A stretch of 64,000 bases of DNA, from NCBI RefSeq assembly GCF_008692195.1, contig NZ_RXOM01000065.1:124001-188000 (forward strand), read 5' to 3'. Below, piece after piece: positions 34,234 to 46,000 of this stretch (position 1 is its first letter; every line of letters begins with the position of its first letter). The notes under the pieces are model-generated. The model was not told the origin of the DNA, ran no database searches, and worked only from the letters and a program-made list of their open reading frames with translations. Position numbers and translations under genes: made by a program. This DNA is from Salegentibacter sp. R32. GTDB taxonomy: Bacteria; Bacteroidota; Bacteroidia; Flavobacteriales; Flavobacteriaceae.

Positions 34234-36147
34234 ATGAAGATTAAAATATTCGCAATTTTATTTTTAATACTAACCAATGTTTATAGTCAAAATATTGATA
34301 ATGATGTAGAAAAAAAAATTAATCAAATAGCTTTAACTAATCCAGGTTTGGATGAAAAAATTAGAATAGATGTTGTAGGTTTAACCCTGTATGATTTACT
34401 AACAAGTATAGCGGAAGAACATCAACTAAATGTAAGTGCCGAACCAAGTTTGCAACAGCTGATAACAAGTAATTTTTATGATATAAAAGTGAAAGATATT
34501 TTTCTATTTCTAATTAAGGAATATAATTTAAAAGTAAATTTCACGAATGGCATCATGGTGTTTAAAAAAAAACCTATTATTCCTAAACCTGAGCCTGTTG
34601 TTGTACCTAAGAAAATAGATGTTAGTTATAATGCTGAAAATGATTTTTTATCAGTTCATTTAGAAAATGACTCGTTGCCTTTGGTAGCTAGAGCAATTAC
34701 AGATATTTCCTCCAAGAATATTATATTATCGCCTTCCGTAAAAAAGAAAAAAATATCTGGATATATTCTTAACCGTCCATTCGATCAGGTAATCGAAATG
34801 CTTGCAAAATCAAATGCATTAAAAGCAACACAGGATGAAAATGGTTTTTACTATTTAGACGATTTAGAAGCTATTGATCAAAACTCAGGAGATAGTAAAA
34901 ATAGAAATTTAATAGGTAGAAATTCACAAAAAAATATCGGAGGTGATTTTTTTATTTCTATAAATAATCAAATAAATAATCAACTAGGATTAGATGTTGA
35001 AGCTTATGAGGCCAATGCAGCAGAATTGATTAGGGCTGCTTCAAGAGAATTAAACGTAAGCTTTTTTATGTACGATACACCTTCAGATGTCCAAACCACC
35101 TTATTTGCGAAAGGAATAACATTTGAAGACCTATTAAAAAATATTTTTAAAGGTGACAAATATACTTTTAAAAAAGTAGATGATCTTTATTTGATAGGAG
35201 AGCATCATACAGAAGGCCTGCGTAAAACAGAACTTATTCAGATGGAGAACAGGACTATAGAAACTGTTCTTTCAACTTTACCCGCAAAAATAACCGAAAA
35301 TTTAGAGGTTAAAGAATTTATAGACTTAAATGGTTTTGTGGTATCCGGTTCTCGTATCCAAATCGAAGAATTTAGAAATTATATTCACGAAATAGATCAG
35401 GTGGTGCCGGTAATTCAGATAGAAGTGATTATTGTGCAATATGATAAAGGATATGATATTAGTACAGGAATACAAATGGGAATAGATAAAGAAACACGTA
35501 CTACTTCTGGAGTTTTATTTCCCACCACCGATATGTCCTTAAACTCCACCTCTGTAAATGATTTAATAGACGCATTTAACGGATTTGGTTGGGTGAATTT
35601 AGGTAAAGTAGCAAGTGATTTTTATGCCAATCTTAAAATGATGGAAAATAACTCTTTGATAAAAATTTCATCCACTCCAAAATTAGTTACATTAAATGGT
35701 CATGAAGCAATTTCATCAATAGGGGAAACAAATTATTATTTTGAACAAAATAATAGATTGATTAATACAGGAATAACCGATAATATATTGCAATCCGGAA
35801 CTTGGAAATCTACCGATGCTAGTTTAAGTATTTATATAAAACCATTTGTTTCAAAGGATGAGAATGTTACTTTGAATATTAAAGTAGAAAAAAGTTCTTT
35901 TTTGGGAAGAGCTGGAGAAACTGCTCCGCCTGGAAAAGCTACTCAAAGTTTTGAATCAATTGTGAGAGTAAGAAACAATGAAATGGTACTGCTAGGTGGC
36001 TTAGATGAAATGGAAAGAGAAAACTCAGGGACTGGAGCGCCATTATTGTCACGAATACCGATTCTTAAATGGTTTTTTAGTAATCGTACTAAACGAAAAG
36101 AAACTTCTAAGCTTCATATTTTTATAAAACCAACAATAATTTATTAA
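34234..36147 (+). CDS. Secretin (GspD/PilQ-like outer-membrane channel)
   Basis: A 637-residue protein with signal peptide (MKIKIFAILFLILTNVYSQ) and an N-terminal STN/N0 domain (about 45-105: GLTLYDLLTSIAEEHQLNVS). A second STN-like repeat lies near 140-200, followed by N-type periplasmic domains. The C-terminal secretin fold reads VVPVIQIEVIIVQYDKGYD, ISSTPKLVTLNGHEA, RNNEMVLLGGL, APLLSRIPILKWFFSNR. It would form the multimeric outer-membrane pore of the system. Start and length are normal. Confidence 0.93.
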   Translation: MKIKIFAILFLILTNVYSQNIDNDVEKKINQIALTNPGLDEKIRIDVVGLTLYDLLTSIAEEHQLNVSAEPSLQQLITSNFYDIKVKDIFLFLIKEYNLKVNFTNGIMVFKKKPIIPKPEPVVVPKKIDVSYNAENDFLSVHLENDSLPLVARAITDISSKNIILSPSVKKKKISGYILNRPFDQVIEMLAKSNALKATQDENGFYYLDDLEAIDQNSGDSKNRNLIGRNSQKNIGGDFFISINNQINNQLGLDVEAYEANAAELIRAASRELNVSFFMYDTPSDVQTTLFAKGITFEDLLKNIFKGDKYTFKKVDDLYLIGEHHTEGLRKTELIQMENRTIETVLSTLPAKITENLEVKEFIDLNGFVVSGSRIQIEEFRNYIHEIDQVVPVIQIEVIIVQYDKGYDISTGIQMGIDKETRTTSGVLFPTTDMSLNSTSVNDLIDAFNGFGWVNLGKVASDFYANLKMMENNSLIKISSTPKLVTLNGHEAISSIGETNYYFEQNNRLINTGITDNILQSGTWKSTDASLSIYIKPFVSKDENVTLNIKVEKSSFLGRAGETAPPGKATQSFESIVRVRNNEMVLLGGLDEMERENSGTGAPLLSRIPILKWFFSNRTKRKETSKLHIFIKPTIIY

Positions 36148-36153
36148 AATTAA

Positions 36154-37347
36154 ATGCTGCCAATTTCTAAATATCTTTTTTCTTTTTTTTATAACAAAAT
36201 ATATTCACTTGTTATAGATAAGCGTAATGATGTACTAATTATTTCAGGGCTATTGTTTTCGCTCTCAAAAGAAGGGGACATAAAAATAGAAAAGCGTTTT
36301 TTTGATTTAAGTTTTGATGAGTTTATTGATATAGCTGATAGGAAGTATCCTGTTCTTTTTAATTACATAGGGCAAGATGTGATTAGTAAGTTAATGAATA
36401 AAGAAAAAGGCTATCTGAAAAAAATTCTATTTAGGTCGAATACCGATGAATTCTATATTGAGGAAATTGAAAATGGAGATCAAATAGCTGTTTCTGTTTC
36501 TAGGAAATCAATAATTGATGAGTTGATATCCAAATTTGAAATAAAAAAACTATATGTTTTAAAATATTCACTTGGTCCTTTTTCTTTAAAATATCTAAAT
36601 AATTTTTTTGAAGATTTAAATATAGTATCAGATATGTATCATCAAATTTCTATCCTTAATAATAAAATGAAAATATTTGATATTACAGAAAAGGGGAATG
36701 TAGAGTCCTATTTTTTACAAGAAGAAGAATTTAATCAAAAGAATATTTCTGCCCTTTCAAATTTGCTAATCTTTATAAAAGATACTAATTCGGTTAATAA
36801 CTCGGAAGAAAATATAATCAACAACATTAAAGAATTTAAATTTAAAAAAATTAATAGATTTTTATTACCTAGCTTATTAATTTTTTTATTCCTATCTTTT
36901 GCTGTGACCAAAATTTATAAAAGTAAATTGGTGAATGAATACCTGAGCCTTAGTCATCAAATAGAACTATATGAAGAAGAAAATAGGACTTTAAATTATT
37001 TAGAAGATGAGGTTGAAAATAGACAAAGAATATTACAGCTAAGCGGATTTAATAATTTAAATTATTATACGTTATATATTTCAGATATCATCAATCAGCA
37101 GGGACAAGAGATAGTATTGAATTCTTTAAATGTTCAGCCTATTGATAAAGTAAAAAGTAAAGAGCTAATAAAGATTAAAAATGATTTAATAGTAATAGAA
37201 GGGAATGTTGTAAATGAAAAGAGTTTTGATAAATGGATAAAAAAAATTTCCAAGTTAGTTTGGGTCAATAAAGTAGCTGTGTTAAATTACAATCAAGATA
37301 AATTCGGTGAAAATAAATTTGAAGTAGAAATTTTCTTCAACAAGTAA
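36154..37347 (+). CDS. GspL/PilM-PilN-like assembly platform protein
   Basis: A 397-residue bitopic protein: an N-terminal cytoplasmic part (about 1-230), one membrane helix (RFLLPSLLIFLFLSFAVT, about 232-252), a coiled coil (ELYEEENRTLNYLEDEVENR) and a small C-terminal ferredoxin-like domain (about 290-397) as in PilN. The architecture matches GspL or a PilM-PilN fusion that links the ATPase to the periplasmic parts. Sequence identity is low, so the call is from topology and gene position. Confidence 0.6.
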   Translation: MLPISKYLFSFFYNKIYSLVIDKRNDVLIISGLLFSLSKEGDIKIEKRFFDLSFDEFIDIADRKYPVLFNYIGQDVISKLMNKEKGYLKKILFRSNTDEFYIEEIENGDQIAVSVSRKSIIDELISKFEIKKLYVLKYSLGPFSLKYLNNFFEDLNIVSDMYHQISILNNKMKIFDITEKGNVESYFLQEEEFNQKNISALSNLLIFIKDTNSVNNSEENIINNIKEFKFKKINRFLLPSLLIFLFLSFAVTKIYKSKLVNEYLSLSHQIELYEEENRTLNYLEDEVENRQRILQLSGFNNLNYYTLYISDIINQQGQEIVLNSLNVQPIDKVKSKELIKIKNDLIVIEGNVVNEKSFDKWIKKISKLVWVNKVAVLNYNQDKFGENKFEVEIFFNK

Positions 37348-37350
37348 CAC

Positions 37351-37881
37351 ATGTTTGAAAAATTATCAAATAAAAAAAAATTTATTTATTCTCTAGTTCT
37401 TTTTCTCTTGATTTTTATTGGAATAATATATAAGAAAAATATACTAAGAATTAGTGAGGTGAAAGAAAAAATTACTTTATCTAAAGAAGCTTACAAAGAT
37501 AGTCATCAAATAGGCATGGAAATTAATACCCTTAATCGAGAATTAAATTACTTAAATAGTAAAATTGGGGAAATAAATATAAATCCCGAAAGCGTTCAGA
37601 GGGAGATTATTGGTTATATTAGTGAAAATGGAAAAAATATAGAGCTCAATAATGTAGATAAAATACATTATGCAAGTATTCAAGATTATGATATATATAC
37701 AAATAGTCTTATATTAAGTGGCAGCTACAAAGATTTAATTACTTTTTTGTATAAGTTAGAGAGGGAATTTTCCTTGTCCAAACTTATAAATGTAAATTTT
37801 TATAAAAAAAAGAATTATACTTCACGGTCAACCACACTTTATATGAAATTAATATTTCAAAATTATGAGAGTAAAGAATAG
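37351..37881 (+). CDS. GspM/PilO-like protein
   Basis: A 176-residue bitopic protein with one N-terminal helix (FIYSLVLFLLIFIGIIY), a coiled-coil segment and a C-terminal small alpha/beta domain (SGSYKDLITFLYKLEREFSL, a PilO-like signature). It is 3 bp after the PilN/GspL-like gene and overlaps the following lipoprotein gene by 17 bp. It would pair with the PilN/GspL-like protein in the inner-membrane platform. Confidence 0.65.
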   Translation: MFEKLSNKKKFIYSLVLFLLIFIGIIYKKNILRISEVKEKITLSKEAYKDSHQIGMEINTLNRELNYLNSKIGEININPESVQREIIGYISENGKNIELNNVDKIHYASIQDYDIYTNSLILSGSYKDLITFLYKLEREFSLSKLINVNFYKKKNYTSRSTTLYMKLIFQNYESKE

Positions 37882-38824
37882 TCTACTAATAATTTTATTA
37901 GGATTTTGTTTGTTTTCCTGTGATGATATATTAGAGGAAGATATTTCAGATAATCGAGTTATAGCTATTCGTCCTACTATGGATGAAGAAATTTTAGGGG
38001 AAACTGTAAAGTTCCAATGGCAAAAGATCAATGGTGCCGATCATTACAGGATTCAGGTATTCAATACGGAAAGAAGCAATACTTTAATGTTGGATTCTTT
38101 AGTTTCGTCCAGAGAGTTTTTATATAATTTATCACCTGGAAGTTATAGCTGGCAAATAAGAGGTGAAAATAATGCATACCAAACAGTCTATAACTATCCT
38201 ATAGATTTTACTGTAGTGTATTCTGAAGATTTAGATGGTCAATCTGTAATATTATCTACCCCAACAAATAACTTTTATACAAATTCAACTTCTATAGTAT
38301 ATAGTTGGCAAAAACTTTCTGCCGCTGAAAGTTACGAACTCCAATTAGATAAAGAATTAAATGGAATTGAGACAGTTTATATTGAGCCTGATATAGCGCT
38401 AAATAACGTATCACCTCAACAAAATATCTATACTGAAGATGCGAAATATATATGGAAGGTAAAAGCTATAAACTCTTTTTCTGAAACAGATTTTAGTGAG
38501 AGAATATTATTTTTAGATAGGGAAACTCCGCCCTTACCTTCTTTGCTAAGTCCGGAAGATGAAGAAGTTTTTAACGATAGTCAGATTTCTTTCTCTTGGG
38601 ATCTTAATCAAGATAATGGGAATGTTAATTCAGATCGCTATTCTGTTATTCAGGTATCTTCAGATGAAGATTTCACAGTAATTATGGAAGAAGAAGAAGT
38701 CCAAAACGAGCAGATAGATTTTTCTTTTTCTACTGCCGGTCAATATTATTGGAGGGTAAAAGTAGAAGATATTGCAGGTAACAATTCAGGGTATAGCGAG
38801 TCTCAATATTTTGTAATTAATTAA
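37865..38824 (+). CDS. Lipoprotein with fibronectin-III-like repeats, in secretion operon
   Basis: A 319-residue lipoprotein (lipobox LFSCD, cysteine ~18) with three beta-sandwich repeats bearing the pattern VKFQWQKINGADHYRIQVFN, IVYSWQKLSAAESYELQLD and ISFSWDLNQDNG...YSVIQVS. These look like fibronectin type III/Ig-like domains. By location inside the operon it might be a secretin pilotin, an outer-membrane anchor or a pilus-associated adhesin; none of these roles is shown by sequence. Confidence 0.7.
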   Translation: MRVKNSLLIILLGFCLFSCDDILEEDISDNRVIAIRPTMDEEILGETVKFQWQKINGADHYRIQVFNTERSNTLMLDSLVSSREFLYNLSPGSYSWQIRGENNAYQTVYNYPIDFTVVYSEDLDGQSVILSTPTNNFYTNSTSIVYSWQKLSAAESYELQLDKELNGIETVYIEPDIALNNVSPQQNIYTEDAKYIWKVKAINSFSETDFSERILFLDRETPPLPSLLSPEDEEVFNDSQISFSWDLNQDNGNVNSDRYSVIQVSSDEDFTVIMEEEEVQNEQIDFSFSTAGQYYWRVKVEDIAGNNSGYSESQYFVIN

Positions 38825-38843
38825 AATAATTATATTCCATCTC

Positions 38844-39326
38844 ATGGATAAAAAACGAATAAATATATTATTGCTAGCTTTAGTTATAATTATTTATTCT
38901 TTCAGTATATATAAGTTTTTTTATAAAAATGAAAGTAAGCAAAAAATAGAAGATCGGGCATATTCCATCCCAAATCCTGAAAAAGTAACTTTAAGTAAGT
39001 TGAAAGATACTTTTCATCTAAAGATCCCAACTCATGATCCATTTCTCAATTTAATATATAAAAATACTAAAGAAAAAAAAGAGAAAAACCAGCAGCAGAA
39101 AATTCCAGAAGTAAGAAAAATAGCTTTCCAAAAAAAATGGCCATCTATTCAATATTTGGGTTTCATAAAGTCGAATAAATCTAAAAAAAGGGCATTACTT
39201 AAAATAAACGGTCACCGAGAAGATTTTATAGAAGGTGAAATTGCGGATGAAATAATTATTCAGAAAATATATTCAGATTCTATAATCGTAGAGTATAACA
39301 ATGAAAACAAGATAATTTATAAATAA
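38844..39326 (+). CDS. GspC/PilP-like periplasmic linker protein
   Basis: A 160-residue bitopic protein: N-terminal helix (INILLLALVIIIYSFSIYKF), a linker with HDPFLN, and a C-terminal small beta domain. The domain (IQYLGFIKSNKSKKRALLKI, EDFIEGEIADEIIIQKIYSD, SIIVEYNNENKIIYK) is the typical homology-region pattern of GspC/PilP. It would connect the inner-membrane platform to the secretin. It is the last gene of the close-packed secretion operon; 101 bp follow before the next gene. Confidence 0.75.
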   Translation: MDKKRINILLLALVIIIYSFSIYKFFYKNESKQKIEDRAYSIPNPEKVTLSKLKDTFHLKIPTHDPFLNLIYKNTKEKKEKNQQQKIPEVRKIAFQKKWPSIQYLGFIKSNKSKKRALLKINGHREDFIEGEIADEIIIQKIYSDSIIVEYNNENKIIYK

Positions 39327-39427
39327 CAATCTATATTTATAACGGTTTTTTAATCAAAAAAAGTTAATCTTTTAAAAAAAAAAGTTTAAATTAGTCTAAA
39401 GTTTTACTAATAAATAATTTTTTTAAT

Positions 39428-40009
39428 ATGGTTCTTTTTAAAAGAGCTGTTTGTTTTCTATTTTTTATTTCTATTTTTTATTCCTGTGAAAAAGAAGGGC
39501 AAAAAGATGGTCAAATATTATATAAAAGCCAAAACAAGCAATGGAAAGCTAAATCTTCTATCAATTCAAGTGGCGATTTTGTTTTTGAAGTAGCAGAAAT
39601 TCCCAAAGATTATTATTTCTTGAATAATAATCACTATTCTTCAAGAGAATTAGACTCCTTGAAAAAAGAATTTGAAAACGAAAGAATAGTAGAGTTTAGG
39701 GTTTTTCATAAAGAGAATAAAAATTTATTAGAACCCGATATCAATTCTTTGTCAAATCAGAAAGAAGCTTTAAGCTATTTTTCATTCAACATAAAAAAAG
39801 ACTTTAAAGTTTTAACTAAAGATGGAGGGGTGGTAGAATGTAGTGGTGTTCATTTTGAAAGAAGTTTTAATGTTACACCCTACAAAAAGTTACTTCTTTA
39901 TTTTGATAATATACCTGTTGAAGATGAAATTATTTTGCTTTATGAGGATAATTTTTTAGGACAAGGTATGCTAGAATTTCAATTAAACAACCAACCAATA
40001 AAGTTATAA
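39428..40009 (+). CDS. Hypothetical lipoprotein upstream of the TcB-like gene
   Basis: A 193-residue lipoprotein (MVLFKRAVCFLFFISIFYSC, lipobox FYSC) of unknown function. The mature protein is acidic with a beta-strand pattern and no motif I recognise. It stops 3 bp before the 2,025-residue gene, so both are co-expressed. Possible roles such as chaperone or surface anchor for the large toxin proteins are only suggestions from position. Confidence 0.75.
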   Translation: MVLFKRAVCFLFFISIFYSCEKEGQKDGQILYKSQNKQWKAKSSINSSGDFVFEVAEIPKDYYFLNNNHYSSRELDSLKKEFENERIVEFRVFHKENKNLLEPDINSLSNQKEALSYFSFNIKKDFKVLTKDGGVVECSGVHFERSFNVTPYKKLLLYFDNIPVEDEIILLYEDNFLGQGMLEFQLNNQPIKL

Positions 40010-40012
40010 AAT

Positions 40013-43000
40013 ATGTTACGAGTAATCAGAGAATCCAGGCTTTCTAAATGTTTAGCGAGCTTTCTGGCATTAAATCTTATTTTGATGATTTTAAGTCCTA
40101 CGAGATTATTTGCAAATACAAGTGGTCCTTCTCAGCCAGAATTTAATTCCTTTACACCCATAAGTACTTCTGATATGGTGAACCTCTCAAGCGGAGACTT
40201 TAATTATAATATTCCTTTGATGGATGTAGGGGGCTACCCTCTGAATTTATCTTATGATTCAGGTATAAAAATGGATCAAGAGGCCAGTTGGGTAGGGTTA
40301 GGCTGGAATTTAAATGTAGGTCAAATTAGCCGTGATGTTCGAGGTTTACCAGATGATTTTAATGGGGATATAATGACCTATGAGAATAACGTAAGAGATA
40401 ATGTGTCTGTAGGAGTGAATGCAGATCTTAGAGGAGCAGTTTTTGGGGCAGATGCCATCAATGTAGGTATAGGGGTAGGGATAACTTATAATAATTATAC
40501 GGGTTTGAGTTATAATAAGTCATTCGGTCCAAGTTTTGATTTAGGTGATAGGGTAAGTGTTGGAATGAGGATGGGGACTACATCAGACGGAGGTGTTTCC
40601 CTTTCCCCCACTTTATCACTACACGAAGCAGATAAAGAGTCGGATAGTAAATATTTAAGAGATTTATCGGGTAGTGTAGGGGTGTCTTATGATTCACGTA
40701 AAGGTCTTTCGGCAATTAATATAGCTGCTAACCATAGCAATTTATATAAAGGCCAAAAACAAAGTAATAAACTTGATAATAAAATAGGAGTTGGAGGAGC
40801 AATAAAACTTAATGATTATTTAACCTATACGCCCACACAGGATTTGTCATTTAATAATACTAACCTAACATTGAGTCTTTCTGCCGGAGCAGAGGCTTTC
40901 GGAGCAGAACTCCAAGGGCAAATTACAGGATGGGGTTCTATCCAGCATATGCGTAATAGTGACAAAGTTAAGCAATCTTTGGCTTATGGTTATGAAAATA
41001 CTGAGAACGATTTGAATGGATTTGGAGTGTTGGACTTTAATCGGGAAAAAGATAGGATTGTAAATGAAAATACTAAAGTGTTAGCGCCTGTGAATTATAC
41101 ATATGATTCCTATATTATTTCCAGTCAAGGGATGCAAGGGTCTTTTCGTCCCTACAGGGGTCAAGTGGGTTATGTATATGATGCAAAAGTATCTTCAGGA
41201 GGTATAGGAGGATCTGTAGGGGCTGAGGTTGGTGTTGGTGGTTACGCCCATGGAGGACTGGATGTGGAGTTGAATCCTTCAAGCAGTTATATAGGTAGAT
41301 GGTCGGACTCCGACAATACAATTCTTCCAAAATTTAAACCAAATAACAACAATGATCTTGATTATGAAAAAGTATACTTTAAAAGCTATAGTGATTTAAG
41401 TTCAGATGAGGAGTATGCTGGTAATCAAAATGATTATTTAGGCTACAATCCAATTAAAATCGAATTGGGTTCTGGAAAATATAACAGAAAAACTCAATCT
41501 TTTTATAGGAAGAAAAATTATAATAGTAATGGTGTTCCAACTTATTCTTCAGAATCTATAAAAACAATAAAAAGAGAGGAACGGGAAGATCGAAGCATGT
41601 CAATTTTGCCAATCACCAATGAAGAAGCGAAGTCTTATGGACAAATTTTGTACAGAAATGGATTTCCAGGACATCATACCGCGGGTTATGAAATTGTGAA
41701 AAATGATGGGGCAAGATATATTTTTGGAGAAACCGCTTATAATAAAGAAAAGCAAGAAACCACATTTGCTGTAGGTGGAAGTGGTAATTGTGAATCTGGA
41801 TTGGTAAACTATTCAGGTTCTGATAATTCAACAAATAATAGTAAAGGTAGGGATCATTTTTATAACAATATTAAAACGCCGGCTTATGCACATAGCTACT
41901 TATTGACTTCTGTACTATCAACAGATTATTCCGATATGACCAACAATGGTCCATCACCAGATGATTTAGGTAGTTATACAAAATTTACTTATCGTAATTG
42001 GAATTCAAATTATGAGTGGAGAATACCAATAGGGGAAAATAAAGCTACTTATAATGCAGGTCTTAATACAGATAAATACGATCAAAAAGGAAATTATATT
42101 TATGGTAGAAAGGAAATTAAGTATATAAAAAAAATAGAAACAAAAACCCACGTCGCTTTTTTTGAATTATCTAAAAGAGATGATGGGTTAGGAGTTTATG
42201 ATAGGGATGGTGAGGTTAACAATAATGAAAATTTATATCGATTAGATAGAATTAAACTTTATTCTTTACCAGATTACGAAAAAGCCCAAAACGATGCAAG
42301 TTATGAGCCAACTCCTATAAAAACTGCTCATTTTGAATACGGTTATGAATTATGCCCAGAGACCCCAAATTCTAAAAGTTCAGAAAAAGGTAAATTAACG
42401 CTTAAAAAACTCTATTTTACTTATAAAAATTCCCAATTAGGAAAATATAATCCTTACGTCTTTAATTATCCTGTTGGAGATAATGAATTAAATCCCCATT
42501 ATCATTTACGGGGTAGTGATGTTTGGGGAAACTACAAAATGCCGGTACAATCTTGTGGCGTTACCACAGGAGAGACGACAAACACAGAGTTTCCTTTTGT
42601 TGAACAAGATAAAAACATTGCTGATATAAGTGCGAGAGCTTGGGCTTTAGAATCTATTAATTTACCATCGGGAGGTGTTTTGACTATCGAACAAGAGAGT
42701 GATGACTATCAATTTGTACAGGATAGGAAAGCCATGCAAATGTTTAAGTTAGAAGGAGTGGGTAACAACTCAGCCCCAACTAGTACAAGTCAGATCTCAG
42801 ATAAATTATATAGTGGTAGTGATTTTAAAAAATATATTTATGTAAAACTTCCCAATAATTTACCGAACAACTATCAAGTATCTGAATTTGTAAATGATTT
42901 ATTACATAATGATGCGAGTTCAAATGGAGATATTGGGACGGTAGATAATATGCTTTACTTTAGGGTGTTGACCAATATGACGAAAAACGGAAGTTCAAAT

Positions 43001-46000
43001 TATGATTATGTAACAGGATATGTAGAGCTTGATGATGCACATAATATAGATTATTTTTCATTAAATAGTAACCATTACTTGTCATTACCATTAAAATTCC
43101 AAGAAAAAGAAGGAGGGATCATCAATTCAGGAGAACAAGTTAACCCTATTTCTAAAGCAGGATGGTATTTTGCTAGAAAATATTTGAATAGACAAGCTTA
43201 CGGTATGCCAGATGCTGGAGGTAGTGTTACGGCGGGTAGTCTTGAACATATGCTAAAATCTTTACTAAATGGAATTGGGGATGTAATGGCACTCTTAGGA
43301 GGTCCCAATCAAGTTTTAAAAAGTAAAAATATTGCATCAACAATAATTCCTTCAAAATCTTGGGTAAGATTATACGAACCTTTTGGACGTAAATTTGGAG
43401 GGGGCTCTAGGGTTAGTAAGATCTCTTTAGATGATAACTGGAATGAAATGGTAGGAGGTTCAAATTATTCCAATAATTATGGACAAGAATATAACTATCT
43501 AAATGAAGATGGAACTAGTACCGGAGTTGCTACCTTCGAACCCAATGGAAGTAAAGAAAACCCCTTTGTGTTACCAGTATTTGACGATCCGGTTAAATTG
43601 ATTGCTCCTCAAGGATCAAATTACTTTGAAAAACCTATAGGCGAGTCTTTTTATCCTTCTGCACAAGTTACCTATAGCAAAGTAAGAGTTAAGAATATAG
43701 AAAAGGATATTGTGAATAGGCATGCTACCGGGGAAGTTGTTACAGAATTTTATACTAGTAGGGATTTTCCTGTAACTTCAGATTATACGGAAGTAACCGC
43801 ATATCCTGACAATAGTGGGATATTGGGAAGCTTTTTAAAAGTTAGGACCAGAAACCATTTAGCCATGTCTCAAGGCTTTGTAGTACATACCAATGATATG
43901 AATGGTAAAATGAAAAAGCAACGAGTAAAAGGTGAAGGCATGGAAGAGGGTCAATTTATCTCTGGAGTAGATTACAATTATGCAATTAATGAGGATGGAA
44001 GTTTAAATAATAATGTAAATATAATTGATGAAAATGGTGAAGTTTCAGAAAATCCTGTCCCAGTAGGATTAAGCTTTGATATGGTGAATGATTTTAGGAA
44101 AACTAAATCGTTAAGCGAAGTATTGGGTGGAGATGGAAACTTAGGGGTTATTCCTGCTTTATTTGGACTTCCTTTCCCGGTACCTACTTATTTTCCTAAT
44201 TATAAATCTCATGAGCAAAAATTAAAAATTGCAACCACCACCAAGGTCATTCATTCTCACGGTTTACTCAAAGAAAAAATTGCTTATGATTTAGGATCAA
44301 AAGTTTCTACTGAAAATTTAGCTTGGGATGCAGAAACAGGAAGTGTATTGCTAACAAAGGTAAACAATGAGTATGAAGAGGAAGATAATTATTTCAATTT
44401 AAATTATCCTGCGAAGTGGTTTTATGAAAATATGGGATTGGCCGCTGAAAATATTAATTTAAATGGTTTAATTGAAACTGTAGGAACTAGTTACTATCGA
44501 GTTTATCATCCTGAAACAGGAGATTTGGTAAATAATATTTCTGAATTTTTAAAACGCGGAGATGAACTTTTAATAGGCTCCAAAAGATATTGGGTGGTCA
44601 ACATTCACAATCCTAATGTCCGGTTAATGGATGAAGACGGCAATTGGGCTTCGTTTAGTAATTTATCTGAGTTTAAAATTGTAAGGTCCGGAAACCGGAA
44701 TTTAATAGCTGCTAATATGGCTTCGACTACTTGGCAAGAACCAAATTTAAATTTAAGCACTATAGATATTCAAAACAGTAATGCTTGGAATACTTCTTAC
44801 CGGGATATTGTAAATGCTAGTGCTGTAGAATATAAAGATATGTGGAGTGGAGTTTGTGAAGGTAATTTCCCAAATACAGGAAGCATAGAGTATGATGAGG
44901 ATAATGGTAATGTTATATCGGTAGTACAAGGCCAAGAATACAACCCATACGTAGTCAATGAAAGAGGAAATTACAGGGCCGAAAAATCCTACGCTTATCT
45001 TACTGGTAGAAATAATGGGGAAGATAATTATAATCCACGTCACGAAGGCTTCTTTAAAAATTATGTCCCATTTTATTCCTATGAAAGTTCCGCTTGGCAA
45101 AAAAATATAGATAATTGGACTTATGCCAGTGAGATTACCCTTTTTAATCAATACGGTGCCGAATTGGAAAATAAAGATGCTTTAGACCGTTTTTCTTCCG
45201 CTGTGTATGATTATTATTCATCTTTACCCGTAGGCGTAGCTTCTAATGCAAGGTATGAGGAAATTGGAGTAGATAATATAGAATATTCAGAATCTCCTGG
45301 TCAAATTAATCAAAACCATTTTAGTTTTTTAAATGCGGTTGAGGGGAGTAGTGCTGCATCTATAGAAAAAAATACGGCACATACGGGAAGACAAAGTATA
45401 AGAGTAAATCCACAACAAACTTTAAATTATCAGCTTATCCCGGAGTGTGTACAGACTGTAAATTGCAATACTACCTTAACTGCAAATGAAGAAGCAGGAA
45501 TTTTTATCTTTGATATTAACATTCCTCAAGAAGAAGGAACATATGGAATTGAATTTGATCCTAGATGTGTACTTGATAGATTTCAAATTTTTTGGGATGG
45601 ACAAGAAGTCGCCGATTCTGGTTTTACACAAAATGAAGATAGAAATTGTAGTTATGATGTAAATCATTATGCTAATCAATATATAAACAATAGTTATCCA
45701 GAAATACCTGTCTATACTTTACAGGGGGTAATCGCAGGTGTTGCACAATTTAATCATATTCCAGGTGATAATCAAGCTGTAAATGTGACAGCGAGTGATA
45801 TTGATTATAATTTAGACTATGGAGATGGTATACTAACTTTTAATAAACCAGCCGGTGGTCCCTCAACAATGCGTATAGTAGCAACTGGAGTGGATGATGG
45901 GACAATATGGGATATAGAACGTATTATTTGTGGAGAAGATGATGATGATGGGCCGGTCATTGTTGCAGGTCAAAGACATATATATATTGGAAATGATAAT

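Noticed and set aside
28750-39326. Type IV pilus with twitching motility
   Set aside because: No PilT-like retraction ATPase is present and the motor has the GspE-type zinc motif, so a T2SS-like or pseudopilus system is favoured, though a pilus cannot be excluded.
44753-45151. Minus-strand open frame of 132 codons inside the TcB-like gene
   Set aside because: Antisense shadow of an intact gene without recognisable features.
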